Shown piece by piece: positions 18,750-27,128 of a stretch of 64,000 nt of DNA; position 1 is the stretch's first letter; every line of letters starts with the position of its first letter. The notes below the pieces were generated by a model. That model ran no database searches and was not told the origin of the DNA. It saw only the letters and a program-made list of their open reading frames with translations. Made by a program: the position numbers and the translations under genes. The stretch is taken from contig CANQPS010000009.1 in the NCBI GenBank assembly GCA_947625785.1, forward strand, positions 55,096 through 119,095, read 5' to 3'. The DNA comes from an uncultured Clostridia bacterium. Lineage in GTDB: Bacteria; Bacillota; Clostridia; Oscillospirales; Acutalibacteraceae.

Positions 18750-19616
18750 ATGCCATTAGTTAACGCTAAAGAAATGCTTACAAAAGCAAAAAAAGGTCAT
18801 TATGCAGTAGGTCAATTTAACATCAACAATCTTGAATGGACAAAGGCTATTCTTTTGACTGCACAAGAGTGTAATTCGCCTGTTATTCTCGGTGTGTCTG
18901 AGGGTGCCGGTAAATATATGTGTGGTTACAAGACTGTTGTTGGTATGGTAAACGGTATGTTAGAAGAACTTAAAATTACTGTTCCTGTTGCTTTACATCT
19001 TGACCACGGCAGTTATGAGGGTGTTAAGGCTTGTGTTGCTGCGGGTTTCAGTTCGGTAATGTTTGACGGTTCTCATTATCCAATCGAAGAAAATATCGCT
19101 AAAACTAAGGAGCTTGTTGCCCTTGCTAATGAAAAAGGATTATCTATCGAAGCAGAAGTTGGTGCTATCGGCGGTGAGGAAGATGGTGTAATCGGTCAAG
19201 GTGAATGTGCAGACCCACAAGAATGTAAAATGATTGCTGATTTAGGAGTAACAATGCTTGCTGCCGGTATCGGTAATATTCACGGAAAATATCCGGAAAA
19301 TTGGGCAGGTCTTAGCTTTGAAACTCTTGATGCCGTTCAGCAGCTTACAGGTGAAATGCCACTCGTTCTTCATGGAGGCACAGGTATTCCGGAGGATATG
19401 ATTAAAAAGGCTATTAGTCTTGGCGTATCCAAAATTAATGTAAATACAGAATGTCAACTTGCCTTTGCTGCTGCTACAAGAGAGTATATCGAGGCTGGTA
19501 AGGATAAGTCAGGCAAGGGCTTTGACCCAAGAAAATTATTGGCTCCTGGTTTTGAGGCTATTAAGGCTACTGTTAAGGAAAAAATGGAGCTATTTGGTTC
19601 GGTTAATAAGGCTTAA
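18750..19616 (+). CDS. fba: Class II fructose-bisphosphate aldolase
   Basis: Zinc-dependent glycolytic aldolase interconverting fructose 1,6-bisphosphate and two triose phosphates. It has 288 residues. Metal-binding histidines are visible in LHLDHGSYEG (about residue 80-89), GNIHGKYP (about 178) and LVLHGGTGIP (about 208); the phosphate-binding KINVNTECQ segment follows near residue 230. GEEDG near residue 141 is the usual active-site loop. It is a single-gene transcript with its own terminator. The tagatose-bisphosphate aldolase of the same family cannot be excluded by eye, but genomic context gives no support for it. Confidence 0.95.
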   Translation: MPLVNAKEMLTKAKKGHYAVGQFNINNLEWTKAILLTAQECNSPVILGVSEGAGKYMCGYKTVVGMVNGMLEELKITVPVALHLDHGSYEGVKACVAAGFSSVMFDGSHYPIEENIAKTKELVALANEKGLSIEAEVGAIGGEEDGVIGQGECADPQECKMIADLGVTMLAAGIGNIHGKYPENWAGLSFETLDAVQQLTGEMPLVLHGGTGIPEDMIKKAISLGVSKINVNTECQLAFAAATREYIEAGKDKSGKGFDPRKLLAPGFEAIKATVKEKMELFGSVNKA

Positions 19617-19645
19617 TAATTTATTGGTTAAATTGCCAATAAAAA

Positions 19646-19674
19646 AATAGGGAACTTGTGCAAAGTTCCCTATT
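19646..19674 (+). terminator. Terminator after fba
   Basis: Perfect 12-bp stem AATAGGGAACTT/AAGTTCCCTATT followed by TATTTTTATTTTTT. A weaker hairpin (TTATTGG/CCAATAA) sits just before it. Confidence 0.9.
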
Positions 19675-19771
19675 TATTTTTATTTTTTATGTATAATATA
19701 TAATATGGACACTGCTGATTTGGCAAATATATATAAATTTTTAACTTGGATATTTAAAATACTATTAAGAC

Positions 19772-19800
19772 TTGCAAATTTATTAAAAATATGTTAAAAT
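19772..19800 (+). promoter_or_regulatory. Promoter of the small HTH gene
   Basis: TTGCAA, 17-base spacer, TAAAAT, ending 18 bases before the ATG at 19819. Confidence 0.6.
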
Positions 19801-19818
19801 GTATTAGGTGATTTGTAT

Positions 19819-20241
19819 ATGATGGATAAAACTTCAAATGGTTTGCTTAAATCCCTAAAAATAACCAACCAAGATAATGAATTTTTAAAACGCCATATTA
19901 AAGAACTTTCGGACGGTAATTTAGCCCTATATATTGATTTACTAATGGAAGAAAAACAGTTGGCTAAACCTCTTGTAATTAAAAATTCGGGTATGAATCA
20001 AATTTATGGCTTTCAGATATTGAATGGCAAAAAAATGCCGACTCGTGATAAATTGATTGCTTTGGCTGTCGGAATGGAACTTACACTAAATGAAACCCAG
20101 CATTTGCTTACTTTTGCAGGGTTTTCTCCGTTGTACCCAAAATCAAAGCGTGATGATATTATTATGTTTGGATTAAAGAAAAGCCTGCCTGTTTGTGAAA
20201 TAAATTCCTTGCTGACAAGCAGAATGTTTCCGGCTTTATAA
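19819..20241 (+). CDS. Small helix-turn-helix (XRE-like) protein
   Basis: A 140-residue basic cytoplasmic protein. The stretch from about residue 53 to 100 (VIKNSGMNQIYGFQILNGKK, then TRDKLIALAVGMELTLNE) reads as a lambda-repressor-like HTH: helix, turn, recognition helix, then the typical RDKLIALAVGM helix. The C-terminal part (GFSPLYPKSKRDDIIMFGL) is common in clostridial proteins of this kind, which are often linked to a serine/threonine kinase gene; no kinase is adjacent here. ATG 19819 was chosen for its spacing from TAGGTG; ATG 19822 is also possible. The target is unknown. Confidence 0.65.
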   Translation: MMDKTSNGLLKSLKITNQDNEFLKRHIKELSDGNLALYIDLLMEEKQLAKPLVIKNSGMNQIYGFQILNGKKMPTRDKLIALAVGMELTLNETQHLLTFAGFSPLYPKSKRDDIIMFGLKKSLPVCEINSLLTSRMFPAL

Positions 20242-20259
20242 TAAATTTGAATACTATTT

Positions 20260-20290
20260 AGGAGAATGGATTTAAAAATCTTATTCTCCT
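20260..20290 (+). terminator. Terminator after the HTH gene
   Basis: AGGAGAAT...GATT pairs with AATC...ATTCTCCT with a small bulge, then TTTTTCTTT. It lies 19 bases after the stop. Confidence 0.8.
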
Positions 20291-20315
20291 TTTTCTTTGT
20301 AAAGCAATTTATACG

Positions 20316-20434
20316 CAGGGCTTTGCCCCGCACCCTACAAAGGCTCTGCCTTCGACCCGTTAAGAGAACTTTTTCAAAAACTTTTATAATTTTTTAAAAA
20401 GGCTTGCGGGCTAAGAGCAGAGTTCAAAGCCCTG
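20316..20434. repeat. MITE-like 119-bp element with terminal inverted repeats
   Basis: The ends are exact inverted repeats, CAGGGCTTTG and CAAAGCCCTG. Nested inner matches (CTCTGC with GCAGAG, CCCG with CGGG, CTTTTT with AAAAAG) let the whole element fold back on itself. It is visibly richer in G and C than its surroundings and contains no ORF. Similar short GC-rich intergenic elements recur in gut Clostridia genomes. Only one copy is in this window, so repetitiveness cannot be shown here. Confidence 0.6.
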
Positions 20435-20449
20435 TCACCTAAAAAATAA

Positions 20450-20477
20450 GGGAAATCTTGTGTTTCCAAGATTTCCC
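20450..20477 (-). terminator. Terminator after ilvD
   Basis: Perfect 11-bp stem GGGAAATCTTG/CAAGATTTCCC, followed on the minus strand by a T-rich run. It lies 10 bases past the ilvD stop. Confidence 0.85.
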
Positions 20478-20486
20478 ATTAAATTA

Positions 20487-22145
20487 TTAATCGTCAAATA
20501 CTGCACCTTTTGAACCTGATGTAACGTGTTGCGCATAACGCTTTATATAACCGGTCAAATTTTGTTCAGGAGCTTTCCAATTAGCTCTGCGAGCTGCAAT
20601 AATATCTTCACTGACATTTAGCTGTAAATTTCTGTTAGGAATATCGACAGTAACACTGTCGTTTTCTTCAATTAAACCAATTAGTCCACCTGCGGCTGCC
20701 TCAGGTGAAACGTGTCCGACAGCCGCACCTCTCGTTGCTCCGGAGAAACGACCATCTGTAATAAGTGCTACGCTTGAACCTAATCCCATACCAATGAGTG
20801 CTGATGTAGGGGAGAGCATTTCTCTCATACCAGGACCACCCTTAGGACCTTCGTATCTTATAACAATAACATCACCAGGATTAATTTTGCCTGCCATAAT
20901 GGCATCTGATGCTTCTTCTTCTGAATTAAAACATCTTGCCGGACCCGTATGATTCATCATTTCGGGAGCAACAGCACCTTGTTTTACAACTGCACCTTCC
21001 GGTGCTATATTTCCAAATAAAACTGCTATACCGCCATCTTTACGGAATGGATTATCAATTTTATGAATAATTTCTCCGTCCGCACCATCAAGGTTAGCTA
21101 TTCTGTCGGCTACTGTGCCATTTACGGTCAGACAATCAAGATTAATTAAATTCTTCTTTGACAATTCTTTAAGAACTGCTTGAATACCGCCAACTTCGTC
21201 CATATCCGTAATAAATACTTTGCTTGCCGGATTAAGTTTGCAGATTTGTGGAGTTGATTTGCTGACTTCGTCAATGAGAGCCATATCAACATCTTTAACT
21301 CCTGCTTCGTGAGCAATAGCAAGTAAATGCAGTACAGTATTTGATGAACAGCCAAGTGCCATATCACTTCTTAGTGCATTAATAAAAGCATCTTTTGTAA
21401 GAATATCAAGTGGACGGATATTTTCTCTAAGTAAATCCATAATTCTTTCGCCGGCTTGTTTAGCAAGTCTTATGCGAGCAGAAGATACTGCCGGACTTGT
21501 ACCATTTCCCGGTAAAGCCATACCAATAGCTTCGGTTAAACAGTTCATAGAGTTTGCTGTGTACATACCGGAACAAGAACCACAAGTAGGACAGGCTGCT
21601 TTTTCATAGGCTAATAGGTCGTCTGCCGTAATTTTACCGGCTGCATAGCTGCCTACACATTCAAACATTTCTGATAAACCATATTTTTCATCATCTTTTT
21701 TACCGGCAAGCATTGGACCGCCGCTTACGAATATGCTTGGTAAATTCATTCTGCAGGCAGCCATTAGCATAGCAGGAACAATTTTATCACAGTTTGGTAT
21801 GAATACGATAGCATCAAGAGGGTGAGCAGTCAACATAATTTCTATGCTGTCAGTTATAAGTTCTCTTGATGATAGAGAGTATTTCATACCTTTGTGATTC
21901 ATTGCAAGACCGTCACAAACACCAATAGTGTTGAACTCAAATGGTACTCCGCCGGCATTTCTGATACCGGCCTTAACAGCCTCAGCGATTTCGTTCAGGT
22001 GCTTATGACCCGGGATATAATCACTTTTTGAGTTTACAACTGCTATAAATGGTCGTTTCATTTCATTTTCTGTTATTCCCATAGCTCTTAACAATGAACG
22101 GTGAGGTGCTCTTGCAGGACCTTCCTTTATTAAATCACTTCTCAA
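20487..22145 (-). CDS. ilvD: Dihydroxy-acid dehydratase
   Basis: Fe-S enzyme of branched-chain amino-acid and pantothenate synthesis; it dehydrates dihydroxy acids to 2-keto acids. It has 552 residues, the usual length. Cluster-ligand cysteines are visible in [10 protein letters not shown] (about residue 119) and [18 protein letters not shown] (about 186-203). [14 protein letters not shown] (near residue 259) and the C-terminal GGRFSG-like [20 protein letters not shown] are family hallmarks. It is a single gene with a terminator; no other ilv gene is adjacent. Confidence 0.96.
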   Translation of the reverse strand: MRSDLIKEGPARAPHRSLLRAMGITENEMKRPFIAVVNSKSDYIPGHKHLNEIAEAVKAGIRNAGGVPFEFNTIGVCDGLAMNHKGMKYSLSSRELITDSIEIMLTAHPLDAIVFIPNCDKIVPAMLMAACRMNLPSIFVSGGPMLAGKKDDEKYGLSEMFECVGSYAAGKITADDLLAYEKAACPTCGSCSGMYTANSMNCLTEAIGMALPGNGTSPAVSSARIRLAKQAGERIMDLLRENIRPLDILTKDAFINALRSDMALGCSSNTVLHLLAIAHEAGVKDVDMALIDEVSKSTPQICKLNPASKVFITDMDEVGGIQAVLKELSKKNLINLDCLTVNGTVADRIANLDGADGEIIHKIDNPFRKDGGIAVLFGNIAPEGAVVKQGAVAPEMMNHTGPARCFNSEEEASDAIMAGKINPGDVIVIRYEGPKGGPGMREMLSPTSALIGMGLGSSVALITDGRFSGATRGAAVGHVSPEAAAGGLIGLIEENDSVTVDIPNRNLQLNVSEDIIAARRANWKAPEQNLTGYIKRYAQHVTSGSKGAVFDD

Positions 22146-22331
22146 AATAATTACCTCGATTCATTTTAGTAAAGATTTTTATAGTCTTATATTTTAAGAC
22201 TTAGTTACAAACATTATTATAACAGATTTAGGCATTGTTTACAAGATTTTTTTAGTGCATACTAACATTTTACATAGTATTTTGGAAAATTTAATAATAA
22301 AAAATAAAAGTTAAAATGTGATGCTATACCC
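22146..22331. other. Intergenic spacer between ilvD and the pheST leader
   Basis: The AT-rich spacer between two divergent transcripts must hold the ilvD promoter. I see no ORF or clear hairpin, and no T-box for ilvD on the minus strand. Confidence 0.4.
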
Positions 22332-22360
22332 TTGAAATTATTTCAAAGTTATGTTAAAAT
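22332..22360 (+). promoter_or_regulatory. Promoter of the pheST T-box transcript
   Basis: TTGAAA, 17-base spacer, TAAAAT, placed about 25 bases before the first T-box structures. Confidence 0.65.
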
Positions 22361-22384
22361 AATTAGGCTAATATATATAAACAC

Positions 22385-22646
22385 TGTGATAAAGGAAGTA
22401 ATCTGTAATTATTACATTTCAGAGAGGTTTACCTTAGGCTGTAAGTGAACTATGTTATTATATAGATGAAGTTCCCTTTTGAGTGGTATGGCTGAAAGTT
22501 TTGAGTAGGTCATAACGGTTTTAGACTGCGTTAAAGGTCTATGGAGTGTTTGCTCTTGCAAAAATTTGGGTGGTACCACGGAAGATTTGAGATAAATTTA
22601 TCAGACTTTCGTCCCTTTTCTTATGAATAGGGGCGAGAGTTTTTTA
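22385..22646 (+). promoter_or_regulatory. T-box riboswitch, Phe (UUC) specifier
   Basis: tRNA-sensing leader controlling pheST. The AAGTAAT start of stem I, the CAGAGAG bulge motif (near 22420) and the GGCTGTAAG apical motif are in order. The specifier loop reads GAAGTTCCC, giving TTC (Phe) at 22472-22474. The T-box sequence GGGTGGTACCACGG is at 22568-22581. It can pair as antiterminator against the terminator formed by 22606-22615 and 22630-22639 plus a run of Ts. Uncharged tRNA-Phe would favour read-through into pheS. Confidence 0.92.
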
Positions 22647-22722
22647 TTTTTTGAAAAATACTTTTGTGATTTTTTGAGCAGACTGTATAATGTTAGAAAT
22701 AATTTTTATGAGGTGAACTAAA

Positions 22723-23742
22723 TTGAAGGAACAATTAGAAAATATTCGGAAGGCAGCCTTAAATGCACTTAACGAATTAAATATTCAACAAGACCTTGAA
22801 AATCTTAGAGTTAAAGTTCTTGGCAAAAAGGGTGAATTGACTGCAATTTTAAAACAAATGGGTACATTATCTGCTGAAGAAAGACCTGTTATTGGTCAAC
22901 TCGCAAATGAAGTTAGAACTACTATCGAAAAAGCTATTGAGGAAAAACAGGCTGAATTAAAAGCCAAAGAAACAGAAAGAAAACTTCAAGAAGAAAAAAT
23001 TGATGTTACACTTCCGGGTAAACGCCATATATTAGGCTATAAGCACCCATTATCAATAGTGCTTGATGAGATAAAAGAAATTTTTATAGGTATGGGCTTT
23101 AATATTGTTGATGGTCCTGAGATTGAATACGATTATTATAATTTTGAAGCACTGAATATTCCTAAAAATCACCCTGCAAGGGATACACAGGATACCTTTT
23201 ATATTACGGAAAACATTTTACTTAGAACACAAACTTCTCCCGTTCAAGTAAGAGTTATGGAAAAACAAAAACCTCCTATAAGAATTATATCCCCCGGCAG
23301 AGTTTACCGCTCCGATGCAATAGATGCTACTCATTCACCATTGTTTCATCAAATAGAAGGTTTAGTTGTAGATGAAGGCATTACATTTGCCGATTTAAAA
23401 GGTACGCTTGAAACATTCATCAAGCGTCTTTATGGTGAAAATTCGGTTATCAGATTTAGACCGCATCATTTTCCATTTACAGAACCTTCCGCAGAAGTTG
23501 ATGTTCAATGTTTTAGCTGTAAAGGTGAGGGTTGTCGTCTATGTAAAGGTGAGGGTTGGATTGAAATTCTTGGTTGTGGTATGGTACACCCTAAGGTATT
23601 ATCTAACTGTGGAATTGACCCTGAAAAGTATAGTGGTTTTGCGTTGGGACTTGGTCTTGAAAGAGTTGCTATGCGAAGATATAATATTGATGACTTACGA
23701 CTTTTCTATGAAAATGATGTGAGATTTTTATCTCAATTCTAA
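22723..23742 (+). CDS. pheS: Phenylalanyl-tRNA synthetase alpha subunit
   Basis: Catalytic subunit of the alpha2beta2 enzyme, 339 residues. A coiled-coil N-terminal arm (about 1-90) precedes the class II core. Motif 2 appears as [21 protein letters not shown] near residue 190-210, and motif 3 as [18 protein letters not shown] near residue 305-322. A four-cysteine [16 protein letters not shown] insertion lies near residue 264. The start is TTG at 22723, set by an AGGTG site 9 bases upstream and by the conserved N-terminus; no ATG fits. It is under the Phe T-box and followed by pheT. Confidence 0.97.
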   Translation: MKEQLENIRKAALNALNELNIQQDLENLRVKVLGKKGELTAILKQMGTLSAEERPVIGQLANEVRTTIEKAIEEKQAELKAKETERKLQEEKIDVTLPGKRHILGYKHPLSIVLDEIKEIFIGMGFNIVDGPEIEYDYYNFEALNIPKNHPARDTQDTFYITENILLRTQTSPVQVRVMEKQKPPIRIISPGRVYRSDAIDATHSPLFHQIEGLVVDEGITFADLKGTLETFIKRLYGENSVIRFRPHHFPFTEPSAEVDVQCFSCKGEGCRLCKGEGWIEILGCGMVHPKVLSNCGIDPEKYSGFALGLGLERVAMRRYNIDDLRLFYENDVRFLSQF

Positions 23743-23774
23743 TTTTATTAAGAATTTAAGGAGTAGAAAAAATT

Positions 23775-26156
23775 ATGAATCTTTCAATGAGATGGCTCAA
23801 AGAATTTGTTGATATAGGAAATATTTCGCCGAGAGAGTTTTCTGAGGCTTTAACAATGAGTGGCTCAAAGGTTGAGGGCTATGAAATTGAGGGCGAAATT
23901 CTTAAAAATATAGTAGTATGCAAAGTTATTTCCATTGAAAAACATCCTGATGCTGATAAACTTACAGTCTGTCAGGTGGATATAGGAGAAGCTGAACCTT
24001 TACAAATTGTTACGGCTGCTACTAATTTAAAAGTAGGAGATTTATGTCCTGTTGCTAAGGATAATTCTGTACTCGCAGATGGAACAAAAATTAAAAAGGG
24101 AAAATTAAGAGGTGTTATGAGTCAAGGAATGTTCTGTTCTGTTGCAGAACTTGGTGTTACCTTAAATGATTTCCCTTACGCTATAACAGACGGCATATTT
24201 GTAATTCAGGAGGAGGGTGCTTATCCGGGGCAGGATATTAGAGAAGCTATAGGTTTTAATGATACAAAAGTAGAATTTGAAATTACATCAAACAGACCCG
24301 ATTGTTTTTCAGTAATAGGTCTTGCAAGAGAAACCGCTATTACATTTGGCAAAGAATTAAAACTTCATACTCCTGTTGTAAAAACTATTGGCAAATCTTG
24401 CAAAGATATGCTGAGTGTCAAAATTAAAAATCCTGATTTATGCCCTATGTATTGTGCAAAGATAGTTGAGAATGTCAAAATCGGTGTATCACCTCGTTGG
24501 TTGAGAGAAAGACTTAGAGCTATGGGCGTAAGACCTATTAATAATATAGTTGATATTACCAATTATGTTATGCTGGAATACGGTCAGCCGATGCACGCAT
24601 TTGATTTGCGTTTTATTAAGAACGGAGAAATTAATATCCGTCTTGCCGAAAGCGGCGAAAAAATTACAACACTTGACGGAATAGAAAGAAATCTTTCTGC
24701 AAAAAATCTCGTAATTGCTGACGCAGAAAAGCCTGTTGCGATTGCAGGTGTTATGGGCGGAGAATACAGCGGCATTATGGACGATACAACAACAATTGTT
24801 TTTGAATCCGCTAATTTTAATGGTTCGAGCGTTCGTCTTACAGCCAAAGAGCACGGTATGAGGACAGACGCATCTTCACGCTATGAAAAAGGTTTGGATT
24901 ACAACAACTGTATTCCGGCTTTGAACAGAGCTTGCGAGCTTGTTAATATGCTTGATGCGGGTGATGTTCTTGACGATATTATAATAGATGATTGCTCAGT
25001 TAAAAATCAAAGAAAAATACCATTCGATTATGAATGGATAAATAAATTTTTAAGCACATCATTATCCATTGAAGAAATGAAGGATATTCTTACAAAGATA
25101 GAATGTTCTTTTGACGGGGATTATATAATTCCTCCTACATTCAGACCCGACCTCGAACATAAAGCCGATATTGCGGAAGAAATAGTTAGATTTTACGGTT
25201 ATAATACTGTTAAAAGTACATCTCTTAGCGGCGGTGCTCAGGGTAAATATACAGAGCGTCAAAAATTTGACAATACAATTTCCAATACAATGTTGGCATT
25301 GGGACTAAGTGAAATAATGACTTATTCTTTTATAAGTCCTAAATACTATAATAAAATCTTAATGCCGGAAAATCATTTATTAAGAAAATCTGTTGTTATT
25401 TCAAATCCTCTCGGAGAAGATACAAGTATTATGAGAACAACAGCTTTGCCGTCAATGATGGAGATAATCGCTAAAAACTATAATAATAGAAATCCTTATG
25501 CTTATTTATTCGAGATAGCCAAAGAATATATTCCAACCGATGATGATAAATTGCCGGAAGAAAAAAATAAATTAATTGCCGGTATGTACGGTAATAATGT
25601 TGATTTTTTTGTGGCAAAGGGTATAGTTGAGGAGTTGCTGGAAAAACTAAACATATGTAATTATGATATAGAGGCAAGTTCAACGGAATTCAGCTATCAT
25701 CCGGGCAGATGTGCTGTATTTACCATTAACGGCAAAAGATTAGGTGTACTTGGTGAAATACACCCTAAATGTTCTGAAAATTATGGTATTAATACAAAAG
25801 TCTATACATTTGTTCTTGATGTTGACCTTATGTTTGAAAATACCCAAAGAAACAAGACATATATACCTATTCCAAAATTCCCTGCTGTTACAAGAGATTT
25901 AGCTTTAATATGCGACATTGAAACGCCTGTTTTAACCCTTGAAAAAGTTATATCTAATGCCGTTGGTGGTATTCTTGAAAATATTAAACTTTTTGATGTA
26001 TATACAGGAAAACAAATTGAAAAAGGCAAAAAGAATGTTGCGTTTAGTATATCAATGCGTTCAAAAGACAGCACCCTTACAGATGAACAAGCCAATAAGG
26101 CTATAAATAAAGCTATAGAAGCCCTCGAAAATATTGGGGCTGTATTAAGAAGTTAA
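23775..26156 (+). CDS. pheT: Phenylalanyl-tRNA synthetase beta subunit
   Basis: The 793-residue partner of PheS. Domains in order: an N-terminal part with a tRNA-binding EMAP/OB fold (about 40-155, VVCKVISIEKHPDADKLTVC), the B3/B4 editing region that clears mis-charged Tyr (about 210-400, including GQPMHAFDLR and GIMDDTT), a B5 domain (about 405-475), a catalytically inactive synthetase-like core, and the C-terminal anticodon-binding FDX-ACB domain (about 700-793, YIPIPKFPAVTRDLALI). It lies 32 bases behind pheS with an AAGGAG site. A small hairpin terminator follows. Confidence 0.97.
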   Translation: MNLSMRWLKEFVDIGNISPREFSEALTMSGSKVEGYEIEGEILKNIVVCKVISIEKHPDADKLTVCQVDIGEAEPLQIVTAATNLKVGDLCPVAKDNSVLADGTKIKKGKLRGVMSQGMFCSVAELGVTLNDFPYAITDGIFVIQEEGAYPGQDIREAIGFNDTKVEFEITSNRPDCFSVIGLARETAITFGKELKLHTPVVKTIGKSCKDMLSVKIKNPDLCPMYCAKIVENVKIGVSPRWLRERLRAMGVRPINNIVDITNYVMLEYGQPMHAFDLRFIKNGEINIRLAESGEKITTLDGIERNLSAKNLVIADAEKPVAIAGVMGGEYSGIMDDTTTIVFESANFNGSSVRLTAKEHGMRTDASSRYEKGLDYNNCIPALNRACELVNMLDAGDVLDDIIIDDCSVKNQRKIPFDYEWINKFLSTSLSIEEMKDILTKIECSFDGDYIIPPTFRPDLEHKADIAEEIVRFYGYNTVKSTSLSGGAQGKYTERQKFDNTISNTMLALGLSEIMTYSFISPKYYNKILMPENHLLRKSVVISNPLGEDTSIMRTTALPSMMEIIAKNYNNRNPYAYLFEIAKEYIPTDDDKLPEEKNKLIAGMYGNNVDFFVAKGIVEELLEKLNICNYDIEASSTEFSYHPGRCAVFTINGKRLGVLGEIHPKCSENYGINTKVYTFVLDVDLMFENTQRNKTYIPIPKFPAVTRDLALICDIETPVLTLEKVISNAVGGILENIKLFDVYTGKQIEKGKKNVAFSISMRSKDSTLTDEQANKAINKAIEALENIGAVLRS

Positions 26157-26158
26157 TA

Positions 26159-26185
26159 AAAATGTTACAATTTAGTAACCATTTT
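26159..26185 (+). terminator. Terminator after pheT
   Basis: AAAATGTTAC pairs with GTAACCATTTT with a one-base bulge around an AATTTA loop. It starts 2 bases after the stop. The T tail is short. Confidence 0.6.
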
Positions 26186-26228
26186 GTATAATAGTTGAAT
26201 GTTCACAAATTATTCTTGAAATACTCTT

Positions 26229-26253
26229 GATAATGTAGTATTATTACATTATC
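26229..26253 (+). promoter_or_regulatory. Hairpin upstream of ireB
   Basis: GATAATGTA/TACATTATC, a 9-bp stem with a 7-base loop, 92 bases before the ireB start. It lacks a clear T run, so it may be a weak attenuator or a protein-binding palindrome. Confidence 0.35.
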
Positions 26254-26345
26254 AGGAGCTTTTAGGATAAATGTACCTCTAATAATGTGACAAATTTTAT
26301 TTTTTTAGATTTATACAATCTGTTAAATTGAAGGGAGAGATAAAA

Positions 26346-26597
26346 GTGCTTGATAATGATAGAACAATGATTTTCTCAATAAACAAAGTTTACGAAGATG
26401 ATGTCAAAAAGATTTTGACAATGGTGTATGAAGCATTAAAGGAAAAAGGCTATAATCCTATCAATCAGATTGTTGGCTATATTCTTTCGGAGGACCCGAC
26501 CTATATTACAACATATAAAAATGCACGAAACCTTATAAGAAGAATAGATAGAGATGATTTATTGGAGGCAATCTTAAAATCATATCTTAATCTTTAA
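26346..26597 (+). CDS. ireB: IreB family regulatory phosphoprotein (UPF0297)
   Basis: Small cytoplasmic protein, 83 residues. In Enterococcus the homologue is phosphorylated by the Ser/Thr kinase IreK and modulates cephalosporin resistance. The sequence has the family pattern: [53 protein letters not shown]. Start GTG 26346 was chosen because GGGAGAG lies 6-8 bases upstream and family members start a few residues before the DRTMIF segment; a TTG at 26328 would add six residues and overlap the binding site. The gene usually sits next to ruvX; here it stands alone between a hairpin and a terminator. Confidence 0.92.
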   Translation: MLDNDRTMIFSINKVYEDDVKKILTMVYEALKEKGYNPINQIVGYILSEDPTYITTYKNARNLIRRIDRDDLLEAILKSYLNL

Positions 26598-26605
26598 AAA
26601 ATTTG

Positions 26606-26639
26606 ACTGCATAAAGCTGTTTTATAGGTTTTGTGCAGT
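26606..26639 (+). terminator. Terminator after ireB
   Basis: ACTGCATAAA/TTTGTGCAGT stem (one G-U pair) followed by seven Ts, 9 bases past the stop. Confidence 0.85.
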
Positions 26640-26710
26640 TTTTTTGTCTTTATTTGAAATGTGTACATTATCCGAATAATTATTTTATTGAATTTAAGGA
26701 GGATAATAAA

Positions 26711-27001
26711 ATGGCTGCTAAAAGTCCGTTTTTAGAATTTAAGGGTAAACCTTTGGTTAGATGTGGTAATGAGATATATTATGGTCACCCAAAAGATAAA
26801 TACATCATTAAAATGATAATTAGAAGTACCAAGAAATTTCAGGATATTGAATTGTCCGATAAGGTCACAATACAATTAATCGAAAATAATCCGGAACTCA
26901 GTTCTAAAAAACAAATTATAAAATCAAGTGAAAAACAAGGCTTGTATCTTGCTATTGATATAGCAGAGGTCTGGCTTACAAGATATTCGGAAACAAAATA
27001 A
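26711..27001 (+). CDS. Conserved small protein of unknown function
   Basis: A 96-residue cytoplasmic protein (MAAKSPFLEFKGKPLVRCGN...), starting at ATG 26711 with AAGGAGG 8 bases upstream. A longer reading frame to the 5' side would start inside the preceding terminator and is not credible. The sequence looks like a small mixed alpha/beta domain: GNEIYYGHPKDKYIIKMII near the start, then a beta-rich middle and YLAIDIAEVWLTRY at the end. I cannot name a function. It has its own terminator and appears monocistronic. Confidence 0.75.
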   Translation: MAAKSPFLEFKGKPLVRCGNEIYYGHPKDKYIIKMIIRSTKKFQDIELSDKVTIQLIENNPELSSKKQIIKSSEKQGLYLAIDIAEVWLTRYSETK

Positions 27002-27018
27002 AATTATTATCTTATTTT

Positions 27019-27059
27019 AAACAGACTAATTGATTATTAAAAAATCAATTAGTCTGTTT
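27019..27059 (+). terminator. Terminator after the 96-residue protein gene
   Basis: Perfect 16-bp stem AAACAGACTAATTGAT/ATCAATTAGTCTGTTT with a 9-base loop, then TATTG. Confidence 0.85.
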
Positions 27060-27061
27060 TA

Positions 27062-27090
27062 TTGCTTATTGGCAAAATCTGTGTTATGAT
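27062..27090 (+). promoter_or_regulatory. Promoter of the yfhO-like gene
   Basis: TTGCTT, 17-base spacer, TATGAT, 38 bases before the ATG. It is a moderate match to the consensus. Confidence 0.45.
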
Positions 27091-27128
27091 AATAAAGTAG
27101 TAAATTTATAAAGGAGGTAGTATCCATA

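Noticed and set aside
20242..20486. A short hidden gene in the gap between the HTH gene and ilvD
   Set aside because: The open frame there reads through two terminators and the folded repeat and has no ribosome binding site.
26633..26710. Longer start for the 96-residue protein
   Set aside because: The upstream start would lie inside the ireB terminator hairpin; the AAGGAGG site clearly serves ATG 26711.
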